Of a DNA stretch of 64,000 bases, positions 36,262 to 45,496 are shown piece by piece. Position numbers and translations under genes: made by a program. Origin of the DNA: Sulfobacillus thermosulfidooxidans DSM 9293 (GTDB lineage Bacteria; Bacillota; Sulfobacillia; Sulfobacillales; Sulfobacillaceae). The notes beneath the pieces are model-generated. The model was not told the DNA's origin, ran no database searches, and saw nothing but the letters and a program-made list of their open reading frames with translations. Each line of letters starts with the position of its first letter. The stretch's first letter is position 1. The stretch covers positions 253,517 through 317,516 of the forward strand of contig NZ_FWWY01000001.1 in NCBI RefSeq assembly GCF_900176145.1, in the 5' to 3' direction.

Positions 36262-38919
36262 CTACTCCCCCCACCAAATTAGCGGTTTAACGAATTGCCA
36301 GGGGGGATTCTGCAAGTCTATACTGGTACCGTCTTCGAACTCAACCACACCCGCCTTTGTGGGATCCTCATCTAATGGATGGATGCGTCGAATCCACTTC
36401 CCCGTCAGACACGAGAGCGTCTCGGCCAAGTCCACGTCAGGATAAAGTTTGGAAAGGTCTACACGGATTTCGTCGTTTGCTGGATTCATCTCCATAATTC
36501 GGTCGCCCGTTTCCGCGTTGTCCAGCATCTTGGAGTCTCGTAAGAAGACATACTGAGTGTAGGGGTCCTGAAAAAAGAGAGGCACATCGTCATCCCCATA
36601 GCGGGCTTTGCGCAGGACGTCTTCGTACTGCTCCACGCGAAAATACTTGAAGAAGTGACTGATGCCCTTGCCGCCATCTTGAGCCTTGCCATCTTTCCAC
36701 TGGTCCGAGAAGACCACCTTTTTGATGCGCGGGAGAAGGGCCGTGTGAAAGTAGTCGGCCATCTCTATTAGGATGTACTTGCGCTGGCCGCCATCCTCCC
36801 GATTCAGGTTGATGACAGCGTGGGCGGTGGTGCCGGAGCCGGCAAAGAAGTCGAGAACAAGCCCGGTGCCTTTCTGAAGCAACTCAGAGTGCTGAAGGGT
36901 TTCTTCCATAAGGCCGATTGATTTAGGATATTTGAACTCCTCAGCGATACGCTCGCCGAGGATCTCCTTAAGAACTTTTGTCCCGTATTCACTAGCATCA
37001 AAATGGCTACCATACCACACAGTTCGTGCCATTTGAAGTTCTTTAGACAAATAAATTTGTACTCCTTTGGATGTAATTACCGCCTCTAGCTTGTCAGCCA
37101 CTGTTTCAATAGATTGTCTAGCATAGCGCCATTTGCGTTCTTTACCATTTGAATCTATAGGCCAAACGTAGATAACGTCATTTTTCTCTTCGTTTGCTGC
37201 CGGTGGATGGAAATCATCCGGTGGTATATCTCCAAATCCGATAATCTTATTACCTTTCACAAGAATAGGATAAAAACAGTTAGCGGCATCTTCCCTATGG
37301 GATTCACTCCCTGAATCACGAAGATTCCTAAAATCGGAGGTTTCTCTTGGACGGTCACTAATGTATTTGCGCTCATTATCGGGGTATAGAAAGTAAAGAT
37401 ACTCATGCACAACAGAAAAATTTTTACTTTGCTGCCCCCTTTGGTTATGCACTACAGTCACGAAGCTCTTCTCCCAACCATTGAACACTAGTTCCAGTAG
37501 TTGGTTTAGTTTCGCAGTTTCTACATCATCGATTGAAATGCAATATATTGCTTGTGAACCCAACCAATTCCTGCTTACAACCAGTCGGTTTTCCATCAGC
37601 GTTAACCACGAAGCGTGCTTGTAGTGATTCACATAAGCGATCTCGCTGTACTGAGTGTTGTATGGTGGATCAATATAGTTAAAATCTACCCGCCCCCGAA
37701 ACTTCGGAAGCATCGTGTTCAGCGCTTGGTAGTTTTCGCTGTGCACAAGCCATCCGTCCAGCTCCTGGTCTAGGTGGTTGAAGAGCGCCAGAATGAGTCC
37801 TTCCAGATCTGGGAAGTGCTTGGTATCTATGGGTAAATACTGATAGCGCTCGTGAAGATGCTTGCCCTTAAGTTCCTCCAACCACACCTCCTTCGGCGAA
37901 AAGTCCTCCCCAACCATGCCCAATTCCTGCCACTCTCGTACCTGAGACTCCATGCCGGGGTGGATGAGAAGACGTTCCAGCACTGCTACTCCCCTGTCCT
38001 GTGCCGCGATGCGGTCCAGGGTTATCACGTAGTGGCTGCCGAGCACAAACTTGGGCTTGTTCCAGATGCGGACCAGCTCGTCCTCAAACTGAGCTATAAA
38101 GTCGATGATTTTGTAGGCGATCTCCTTGAGAATCTGCAGCTGCCGAACGCGCTGTTCCGTCCAAACGGTGCCCTGACGCTGTTCGGGCTCGAAGACGTAT
38201 TGATATAGCCACAGATTAAACTGATCGCGCAGGAACTGGCGCGCGTTTTTGTTGATGAAGTAGTCCACCTCGCTTTGACGCTCAAAGACACGAAACGCCC
38301 GCTTTAAGATCTCTGCTGATGGTATGGCGGCGGTGTATTGGTTTAGATGCAGGGCATTCTTGATCGCGCGGCGAACACCATCAATATTCGTCTGCCGACC
38401 TCGTTCTGAGTAGGTCACCGTAAACACAAGCGTGGCATCGTCGCGCCGTTCCTTGAAGTCGTATACGAGCGTGCGTTTTTCATTGGACCTTTTGTTCTCT
38501 AAAGAAGAAACGTCAAAGAAGAACTTAAACCCATCAATTTCTACTACCATGCTACGAAAAAGGCGATCCGTCTTCACGTAGTAGAGCATGTGCGTCTTCC
38601 AAAACAGGGTCACGTCCCGTTCGTCCGTATAGACCTGCTCGTAGACGTGTTCATGCGGTGGAGTAAACCGGAAATAGATCGACCCCGACTCCGAGAAGTA
38701 ACGACGGAAGAAGGTGTACAAGCGGTCAAAAAACTCTTCTCGAAACTCGGGGAAGCGTTCCAAAGCCCGGTTGATATCCTCCTGAAGACGGGGGAAAACT
38801 CCTCTCTCATAGTAAAGCGATTTGATGTGCATAAGATTGACAAAACCCGACTCCCCTTCAACTTGCTCGCCAATAAAGACATTCCGCAAAGCATCAAAAA
38901 ACTGGGTTTCCTTGCTCAT
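36262..38919 (-). CDS. type III DNA methyltransferase, Mod subunit
   Basis: The 885-residue protein carries DPPYNT (417-422, motif IV) followed much later by LVLDFFAGSGTTAHAVINL (motif I, FAGSGT 692-697). This beta-class order is typical of Mod subunits that make N6-methyladenine. It provides site recognition for the complex with Res. The ~390 residues before the catalytic part are longer than in EcoP1/EcoP15I Mod and strand/helix mixed, without a motif that I recognise. GAGGAAAGG precedes the ATG. All catalytic motifs look intact and the frame is unbroken, so the system is likely active. It is divergent from the ApeA-like gene to the right. Confidence 0.93.
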   Translation of the reverse strand: MSKETQFFDALRNVFIGEQVEGESGFVNLMHIKSLYYERGVFPRLQEDINRALERFPEFREEFFDRLYTFFRRYFSESGSIYFRFTPPHEHVYEQVYTDERDVTLFWKTHMLYYVKTDRLFRSMVVEIDGFKFFFDVSSLENKRSNEKRTLVYDFKERRDDATLVFTVTYSERGRQTNIDGVRRAIKNALHLNQYTAAIPSAEILKRAFRVFERQSEVDYFINKNARQFLRDQFNLWLYQYVFEPEQRQGTVWTEQRVRQLQILKEIAYKIIDFIAQFEDELVRIWNKPKFVLGSHYVITLDRIAAQDRGVAVLERLLIHPGMESQVREWQELGMVGEDFSPKEVWLEELKGKHLHERYQYLPIDTKHFPDLEGLILALFNHLDQELDGWLVHSENYQALNTMLPKFRGRVDFNYIDPPYNTQYSEIAYVNHYKHASWLTLMENRLVVSRNWLGSQAIYCISIDDVETAKLNQLLELVFNGWEKSFVTVVHNQRGQQSKNFSVVHEYLYFLYPDNERKYISDRPRETSDFRNLRDSGSESHREDAANCFYPILVKGNKIIGFGDIPPDDFHPPAANEEKNDVIYVWPIDSNGKERKWRYARQSIETVADKLEAVITSKGVQIYLSKELQMARTVWYGSHFDASEYGTKVLKEILGERIAEEFKYPKSIGLMEETLQHSELLQKGTGLVLDFFAGSGTTAHAVINLNREDGGQRKYILIEMADYFHTALLPRIKKVVFSDQWKDGKAQDGGKGISHFFKYFRVEQYEDVLRKARYGDDDVPLFFQDPYTQYVFLRDSKMLDNAETGDRIMEMNPANDEIRVDLSKLYPDVDLAETLSCLTGKWIRRIHPLDEDPTKAGVVEFEDGTSIDLQNPPWQFVKPLIWWGE

Positions 38920-39573
38920 AGCTTCAACCTTTCCTCACGATTATTGTGCACATTATTGGGGCTTGATCGTACTCATTCTGAAATATCACGCCAGCTCCTC
39001 TGAGCTGCCCTGTAGGGGTACCCTGAGAGATGGTGGAGACCCCTTTCGAGGGAGCGCCCGCGTCTCCTGCACCGAATAGCTACTAAGCCGCTGGCTAACG
39101 ACTGCGTGTTGAAATGGCGTTGGCTTGCGACATTCAACTTCAGATTGTTCCGCGAAAGTCCGCAAGTAAAACGCCCATTTTGGCGTTCACATTTCAAACA
39201 AGTTACCCAATATTCCCATCGTTTGTGCAGACTGTAATCATCTTACGATGAGGATTGTCCGTCGTAAAGCAAAATGGTGTCATAATGTGCTACATTGATA
39301 TTATCAGTACTCACAACGTTTCCCACTCATAATGTCTTAAGACGCTGGCAGGGACGACACGTCAATAATAGTAGCACTATCGCGACGTCCACATTCGTTT
39401 AGATCGTCCTTCCGGATGAGGCCAAAGCGCTGCAGTGGCCTAAGCTTTTTCTTACAAATGTCGTCATTCGGCACGAGGCAGAAAGCAGATAGAAGACGTC
39501 TTGCACGAATTAAAATTATGTACCACCCAGACAATCACACAAGTTTTTAACCTTGGGGTGAAAGGAAACATCG
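38920..39573. other. divergent intergenic region of mod and the ApeA-like gene
   Basis: This 650-base region must hold the promoters of the leftward mod-res operon and the rightward ApeA-like gene. AT-rich tracts occur near 39200-39340 and 39490-39560. I could not fix promoter boxes or operators. Confidence 0.4.
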
Positions 39574-40902
39574 ATGAATTCAATTATCGACCGAACTCTA
39601 ATAAATGATTTCGAGATTTCCGGATTATGGTGGATGCCTACGAATCCTAAGATAAAATGGTTTGGCACAGTCATCTTTAAGCACGATGCCATAATTAGAA
39701 CAGAATTATGGGCAGATCATGACTTGTGTGATAAATTCGACGTTTTACATGGTCTCAGCCAAAACGGTGAACGGATCACGCTATTTGATTTGACGTATCC
39801 AAACAAACACACCGGATTTAGTCAACAAGACATCATTATCTCCGCTAGTTATGCCACTAAGTATGTCGTAATTGGAGATCATATATCGTCCGATATTGTA
39901 TTTAACGTTATTTCTGTCCACTATACTTATGTTGAGCAATGGATTCGACAACCTATTTCCCCATCGTCATCATTGGCTAATATTCTTAGCATTAACTGCG
40001 GTTATAGTTCAACACTTGGCGCCCACATCGAAATTTGCCGCACCCAATCAATATCAACCAGTTTAACCACATGGACAAAAATGCTGGAGTGGACGATCCA
40101 GTTCTCTTTCGATCAGGGTCATAAGTACGACGAGCTGTTACAAACAGTTTTTGATATGGCTAATTTGCTGACGGTTTTGTTTGGTCTCGCAGTTTATCCT
40201 GTATATGTTGAAATTAAGTTGAAAAATGCACAGTCTCTAACCGTATATTCCTCGACGATACCCAAAAAGATTTTAGATGATGTACATCCTAGTTCTTTTG
40301 TCGTTCCGTTTTGTGATTTCATGGCTTGTGCATCGACTATTGTTCCAACGTGGTTTGATAATCTCAACGTCTATCGACCTGTCATCGGCTTATACACAGC
40401 AACCCTTTTCGGATCACAATTCTCTGAGTTTAATTTTTTGGCGATAATACAAGCGCTAGAAGGTTATCATCGGCGAAAATACCCCGAGAAGAAGTATATG
40501 GACGATGATGCTTACACACGTGTTATAGCCTCGTGGTTATCACAACTTCCCGTCTCACTTAAACAACCTCACAAGGATAGTCTTAAGACAAGGATCAAGT
40601 ATGGAAATGAATACTCCCTACGCACACGGTTCAAGAAATTATTTACTATCATAACCCAATCGGAAACAGAAGCTATTGTTTCAAACTACGGTGAAACAAG
40701 GTTTATCGAAAAAGTTATTGACACACGCAACTATTTGACCCATTATACCCAGGAACTTACCGTAAGGGCCGCTCAAGGCAAGGAATTGATCCACTTAACA
40801 AAACGTTTACGCGTGTTCCTCCTCTTGTTAATACTTAAGGACTTGAACATAGTCCTTTCACCGGAACACTTTACTAAGGATTTGAAATGGCAGCTTGATT
40901 AA
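39574..40902 (+). CDS. ApeA-like anti-phage HEPN protein
   Basis: The 442-residue protein starts at ATG 39574, with AAAGGA eight bases upstream. The N-terminal part opens with FEISGLWWMPTNPKIKWFGT, matching the ApeA N-terminal domain pattern (G-x-WW). The C-terminal half has FLAIIQALEGYHRRKYP and the HEPN RNase motif R-x4-H (R385-NYLT-H390) within IDTRNYLTHYTQEL. ApeA proteins cleave RNA on phage infection and abort growth; the RNase is normally held inactive. It is AT-rich compared with neighbours, a sign of transfer, and sits next to the type III restriction pair. The family call rests on motif recognition; the trigger is unknown. Confidence 0.82.
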   Translation: MNSIIDRTLINDFEISGLWWMPTNPKIKWFGTVIFKHDAIIRTELWADHDLCDKFDVLHGLSQNGERITLFDLTYPNKHTGFSQQDIIISASYATKYVVIGDHISSDIVFNVISVHYTYVEQWIRQPISPSSSLANILSINCGYSSTLGAHIEICRTQSISTSLTTWTKMLEWTIQFSFDQGHKYDELLQTVFDMANLLTVLFGLAVYPVYVEIKLKNAQSLTVYSSTIPKKILDDVHPSSFVVPFCDFMACASTIVPTWFDNLNVYRPVIGLYTATLFGSQFSEFNFLAIIQALEGYHRRKYPEKKYMDDDAYTRVIASWLSQLPVSLKQPHKDSLKTRIKYGNEYSLRTRFKKLFTIITQSETEAIVSNYGETRFIEKVIDTRNYLTHYTQELTVRAAQGKELIHLTKRLRVFLLLLILKDLNIVLSPEHFTKDLKWQLD

Positions 40903-41402
40903 TCCTTGCATGTTAATAAATGCAGGTAGAGTACAATGGGAAACTGTAGTAGGTAAAATAGCTCCCTGAATGTTCGATCTCCAAGGGGACATGAGGGCCA
41001 TCGGAGTTCTTCTTATGGATCGAGCTCGACACCGTACTGGGTACAATTCCCCTTTCTGCAGCACACCGCGTCATGGCGATTCAGACCACCACGCAATCCT
41101 TCGCTCCCTGTGGCAAAACATGATGCACAAATACCCCATAAACCTTTCCCCATGCCGGTACCCACCGTTCAGTCACTGGATCCCGCGCGGCCCAGACATG
41201 TGCCCATGTCGGTCCACCCCCCTATTAGCGTTTCGCTGCACCCGCATGAGTCTGAAAAGATATTCATCTACGACGCGATGAGTGTAGTCCTCGCCATGAT
41301 ACTCCCGATCGAAGCCCTACGCAATGCATTAGTTGGCGCTTTCAACCAAATCACCAGCAATCTCAATGCCATTCCCTAACCCACATCCCTGCCCCCCATA
41401 TT
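40903..41402. other. gene-poor stretch with a possible Flp-pilin relic
   Basis: No intact gene. The last part (about 41278-41379) encodes MSVVLAMILPIEALRNALVG plus a short tail without a ribosome binding site. It has the hydrophobic look of an Flp-type pilin C-terminus and directly precedes two TadE-like frames. Confidence 0.35.
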
Positions 41403-41774
41403 GCCGGGAATAGCTTTATCGAACTCCTCTTAGTTTTACCCATTTTCCTCACCGTGATGATGGGCAGTATTAGCATCTTTTTATGGGTGCAGGAAAGCTA
41501 TGCGGCCGGCCAAGCTGCTCAAGTGGGTGTCAGCACATGGGCATCCACAGGCAATCTCCTCCTCGCTCGGAATGCCATCGATCAAGTCCTCCAAGCGGAA
41601 GGATATTCTTCGCACGTCGCATGGACCGCCTATACGCAGCGGGGGTCATTAGACGTCGTGACGGTCTCGTTACCATTTCGGTCCACTTTTTGGCCCACGA
41701 CACCCATCATTTCATCAACACGCAGTGCGGTTCAAGAAACGGGGATTCCCAGTGGTTCACAATCGTGGTGGTAA
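41403..41774 (+). pseudogene. TadE-like pilus assembly protein, 5' end missing
   Basis: The frame reads AGNSFIELLLVLPIFLTVMM then a polar domain, the typical TadE/TadG start ('G.a.vE.al.lP..l....'). However, no start codon or ribosome binding site exists before the hydrophobic segment; the first GTG is at 41454, inside it. The original start has therefore been lost or lies behind a frameshift. It overlaps the following gene. Confidence 0.5.
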
Positions 41775-42111
41775 CATTTTTATTTGGACCCTGTTTTGGC
41801 TTTTACTGGTGGTCAGTGTTTTGCCACCCTTTGTTAACCTCTCAGCCATGATTCTCGCTCAGCAACAACTCGTGGAGGATGCGCAAAATGCCCTGCAAGC
41901 CGCGGTACAAAGTTATCCTCACACTCCCGGTTTAGCACGCATACAGTTTCAATCGGTATTGGCCCAAGACATGCCTCGGACCTCCATGACGGTTCTATCC
42001 TTCGTCGATCATCAACAGTCGGCCCAGGCCCGGATTCTTTTCACAATGGCTCTGCCATGTCCCGTGGCAGGATGGTCCACATGGCAGACCGAACTCACGA
42101 TTCGGACCTAG
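41752..42111 (+). CDS. TadE/TadF-like minor pilin
   Basis: A 119-residue protein if started at GTG 41752. A short basic N-terminus with RGGNIFIW is followed by a hydrophobic segment (TLFWLLLVVSVLPPFVNLSA) and a soluble domain, the layout of Tad pseudopilins that are inserted in the membrane and processed by a prepilin peptidase. It overlaps the TadE-like frame before it and ends just before a terminator. No Tad secretion ATPase or secretin is present in the window, so it is an orphan or a relic. Confidence 0.5.
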   Translation: MVHNRGGNIFIWTLFWLLLVVSVLPPFVNLSAMILAQQQLVEDAQNALQAAVQSYPHTPGLARIQFQSVLAQDMPRTSMTVLSFVDHQQSAQARILFTMALPCPVAGWSTWQTELTIRT

Positions 42112-42117
42112 AGAGCT

Positions 42118-42150
42118 CGGAGAGGTCTCAAGCCTCTCCGATTTTCTTTT
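42118..42150 (+). terminator. terminator after the Tad-like genes
   Basis: CGGAGAGG, seven-base loop, CCTCTCCG, then ATTTTCTTTT, seven bases after the stop codon. Confidence 0.8.
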
Positions 42151-43148
42151 GCGTTGCCTTTTAAGCCCCTTACGAAGACGAGACAATCGCGATCACTCCT
42201 GGTAGGATTATTATCAGTTCAGAGGAGAGAATGTGCACGATGAGTCACACCGATTGATTCACCCGGATTCAAGTCACAGATTGTTCAAAAAGTTCAAGAC
42301 ACGCAAAAATGCGTCATGAGTCGGCCGTCGTCATCTGCTCAGCCCGTCGATGGTGCGTCGTGGGGTGCGTGAGGCAGTGAAGGAGGCCCACCATTCCGAC
42401 GATCTCATGAACCTGGTGGACGAAAATGAACGCTTAAAGAAATAGCTCGGGGAAAACGATCGGCCGATGGCCATGCTTCAAGATCTGCTGCAAAAAAGGG
42501 ATCCGTCCGTGACAGCATGGTGTGAACACGTGATAGACTGGCATCACCGCGCTCCCCAGGTGTCCCTTCGCCGATGGTGTGCGACGATTCGCCTTTCACG
42601 GGCCACCTTTTATGCGTGGCGTCATCGCCAACGCCATCCTGAACCGGATCGGCGCCATCAGGCGCCGGGACGACCTCCGCGAGGGCACAGCGTCACACAA
42701 AATGGCCAGAAAATCACCGATGGCCCGATGATGGACGGGATGACCGATATTCTGACCACGGAGAATGCGGCCTATGGGTATCATAAAATCACATGGGTCT
42801 TGCGACGACGCTATCATCTACAGATTCGTGTCAAAAAGGTGTATCGGCTCCTCCGACAGGGACCCTGATTATGGCCTCAGCGAAAACGCCGCATCCGGCA
42901 TCCGCGCCGGCTGGCGCGGAACCACATCATTACGGCTCCCAATCCACTCGGGCAAACGGACATGACCTCTGTGTATATTGTGGGCGAGGATCGGTTTTTA
43001 TCTCGCCAAGCGATGATCGATGTGTGTGACCGCATGATTATTGCTGACCACATGGGGCTTCATTGTCAGGCTACGGATGTTGTCCGGACCCCACAAAACG
43101 CGGTAATCCCACGTCAATCGGAATGGCAGAGGCCTCCCGTTCTACAGA

Positions 43149-43429
43149 CGGACTTATTCCGATCTCGGAATTATGCCGATCACCTCGCGGGAATCGCCTA
43201 CGGTTGCGGTGAAACGGTCTCATCATTCGGCATAATTCCCAAGCCAATGGACTCGAGGATATAGGTTCGATGGTGGTGGAACGACCAGATCTCGCCGTAG
43301 TCAACCCAAAGTCCTCGTCGTTCAAGCTCTTGGCTAGCTGGAATTATGCCGACCCGAACATCCGGAAACCCTTACCAGTTGGGAAGCGCGGAACCGGATC
43401 AGGATAATTCCGAGATCGGGATAAGTCCG
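43149..43429. mobile_element. 281-bp MITE-like element with 26-bp terminal inverted repeats
   Basis: The ends 43149-43174 and 43404-43429 are reverse complements at 25 of 26 positions (CGGACTTATTCCGATCTCGG at the left end). Inside, shorter copies of the GGAATTATGCC motif occur in both orientations near 43167, 43228 and 43341. There is no coding capacity. It interrupts the IS3 transposase between the first and last catalytic regions. The family of its mobiliser is unknown. Confidence 0.6.
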
Positions 43430-43456
43430 TTTATCCTGATATCAGGATAAACGGAC
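43425..43456. repeat. 32-bp perfect palindrome at the right end of the small element
   Basis: The half-site GTCCGTTTATCCTGAT is followed directly by its exact reverse complement. It overlaps the outer five bases of the right terminal repeat and may be a binding site, a hairpin, or the scar of two abutting element ends. Confidence 0.8.
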
Positions 43457-43611
43457 AATGGCCCCCAGTTTATCGCCGAGGCATTCGAAATGGATTGTGC
43501 CGCCTATGGTCTGGAACATGAACGCATTCCCGTGGCAACGCCGAATAAAAACGCCTTGATTGAATCGTGGCATGCTCCGTGGGAGCGCGAGTGTCTGACT
43601 CAAGAATTTGG

Positions 43612-43898
43612 CACATATGGCGAGGCCTATGCGGCGATAATGCGATGGATAGCCTTTTATAACCCAGATCGGCTGCATGGGAGCTGAGAATTTTGGTCCC
43701 CGGCGACGATGCGAAAACGACTCGCTGGAGGGCAAGCGACCTGGATGCCCGTCAAAGTGTAGAAAAGCTAGCGACTTTTGCACTGGGGGACAGGGGCGAG
43801 GTGACGCCCTGGCCCCTGTCCCCCAGTCCCAGCCCGTAGGGCTGATATGATGTTCCAATGCGTATCCGCGTGAAAGAGATCGCAAATGTCCAAATTTG
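43612..43898 (+). repeat. second copy of the IS3-type right end (see 13200-13490)
   Basis: It is nearly identical to 13200-13490, differing at a handful of bases and including the long hairpin at 43782-43827. Homology stops after AAATTTG at 43898. Confidence 0.85.
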
Positions 43899-44678
43899 GG
43901 GGGCGGAATCGCCATCTTATCGGGTATCGGCACCTTGGGCTTTCTCTTATCTCTTCATGGCAGCCACGAACGCCCGCATACGCCCTCTTCATCCGCACGC
44001 TTTTCCCTCATTCAAAGCTGGAATGTGCTGAAAGAATTTAAAGGATTTCGTCGTTTCCTCTTGATGAACTTTCTCATTCAGTTAACGCTAGGCCTAGTCC
44101 CCGCAGTGTTACCGTTTTATGCTAAATATGTTCTGCACATGAGCCACGGAATCCTCTCCATCCTTTTGGCCAGCATTTTTGTTATCGCTCTCTTCTGTAT
44201 CGTGCCCTGGACCCACATTATCGAACGGATCGGATCTCATCAAGGAATTCGCTGGACCATTGGATTATTGGCGGTGGGCCTGCTCCCGTTTCTATTGCTT
44301 GGGAATCTGCCGGGAATCTTTGGTGGCGCGGTCGTGCTGGGTGCAGGATTAGGAGGTTTTCTCGTTTTAGCTGATGTGCTCATGGCCGAAGTCATCGATT
44401 GGGATGCCCATGAGGGCAAGATCAGGCGCGAAGGGCTCTTTTATGGGATTAACGGCTTTATTCTCCGCTTAGGCGTCTCCATTCAAGCGGTATTGTTGTA
44501 TATTGTGCTGCACAGTACCGGATTTAAGCCAAATCCCACGGGCGTCGCGCCGATTGCTGTTCAAGATGGCTTTCGCCTTCTTATGGGGTTCATACCACTC
44601 GTTTTTCTATTTCTCGCCTATCTTGTCATCCGCCGCTATGATGTACCCCCTAGTCCCTTTACCCTCGGCACCGATTAA
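43896..44678 (+). pseudogene. GPH-family sugar:cation symporter, 5'-truncated
   Basis: About 260 residues remain of a protein that normally has ~450. The frame begins at the IS end and contains the second six-helix half: FRRFLLMNFLIQLTLGLVPA, PFYAKYVLHMSHGILSILLA, and MAEVIDWDAHEGKIRREGLF. The last is the diagnostic MFS_2/GPH cytoplasmic motif (D.D...G.RreG.fyG). The first half has been removed or separated by the IS3-type element. The remaining frame is intact, so the event may be recent, but no ribosome binding site exists and function is unlikely. Confidence 0.75.
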
Positions 44679-44719
44679 TGCTGTCCTTTCCCTCCTTTCC
44701 CTCCTTGCCGTCCTTCCCC

Positions 44720-45370
44720 TTAATGGCTTGAATTCCCTTTCTCCTCTACATCCAATGCCTGCCGCATTAACTGTGCGAGTGTGTGATCTCCACAATCCCT
44801 CTGGGCTAATAGGGCACCAATGGCATTCACACGGCTAGTCCGGGAACGATTTTGTCCGAGTTTAGCCTTTCCTTCCATTTTTTGAATCTGAATCGATATT
44901 CCCACAATCTGCGACAACATTTGGCGGTAGGGTGATTCCCGTAAATTTTGAGACCACAGGGCATGCTGGCCGGGTTCAAAGGCATCGAGCAACATAGCCA
45001 CAATGCTCACAGTTTCCTCAAAATCTTGAATGATTCGGCAAATGCCGTGCACCTGGACAGCTACATAATTCCATGTTGGCACACTATAGTCTTCTTGATA
45101 GTACGTAGGCGAAATATAGGCATGAGGACCTAAAAACGAAACCACTACCGGCTTTTGATCCATTCCCCGCCACTGCGAATTGGCCCGAGCCATATGCCCG
45201 ATGAGGAAGCCTTCCCCGCCTTGTTGAGAAGCTTGATAAAGAAAGGGGATATAGGAAATGCGGATTTCACCATCCTGATGCGAAATGAGTTGGCCCAAGG
45301 GATAGGTCTTAATCATCTCGATAAGGCGCTCGCGACTGGCGATTTGAAATTCGGGTGGATTGTACATCAT
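44720..45370 (-). CDS. PaiB-like FMN-binding negative regulator family protein
   Basis: The 216-residue protein opens with MMYNPPEFQIASRERLIEMI, the typical start of the PaiB/FMN_bind_2 family, and continues with GFLIGHMARANSQWRGMDQK and the AYISPTYYQEDYSVPTWNYV block used in flavin binding. It is full length. In Bacillus, PaiB acts with the acetyltransferase PaiA in control of sporulation and degradative enzymes; other members are simple flavin-binding split-barrel proteins. No PaiA-like gene is adjacent. The plus-strand neighbour converges on it with no clear terminator, only a pyrimidine-rich run at 44680-44720. Confidence 0.85.
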   Translation of the reverse strand: MMYNPPEFQIASRERLIEMIKTYPLGQLISHQDGEIRISYIPFLYQASQQGGEGFLIGHMARANSQWRGMDQKPVVVSFLGPHAYISPTYYQEDYSVPTWNYVAVQVHGICRIIQDFEETVSIVAMLLDAFEPGQHALWSQNLRESPYRQMLSQIVGISIQIQKMEGKAKLGQNRSRTSRVNAIGALLAQRDCGDHTLAQLMRQALDVEEKGNSSH

Positions 45371-45496
45371 AATGGTTCACATCCTCTGAAAACCGTATAG
45401 GGTATACATATGACGCAATTTTTTTCGGTTAGAGATACTGCAGGTCAGCCTTTTCCCGCTAATCGTACACTATAATCGAATGAGGGAGGATATGGT

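Larger units (their letters stand above)
42300..43898 (+). mobile_element. decayed IS3-family (IS150-like) element
   Basis: The orfA end is recognisable by the heptad stretch DDLMNLVDENERLKK, followed by an in-frame TAG. OrfB-like text then follows: VSLRRWCATIRLSRATFYAW and ENAAYGYHKITWVLRRRYHL. The DDE integrase core appears in other frames (MTSVYIVGEDRFLSRQAMID). The C-terminus (43470-43685) reads DCAAYGLEHERIPVATPNKN, with the catalytic Glu in NALIESWHAPWERE, ending AFYNPDRLHGS. Stops, frameshifts and a 281-bp insertion at 43149 show that it is inactive. The right boundary is 43898, by comparison with the copy at 13200-13490; the left boundary is not clear. Confidence 0.8.
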
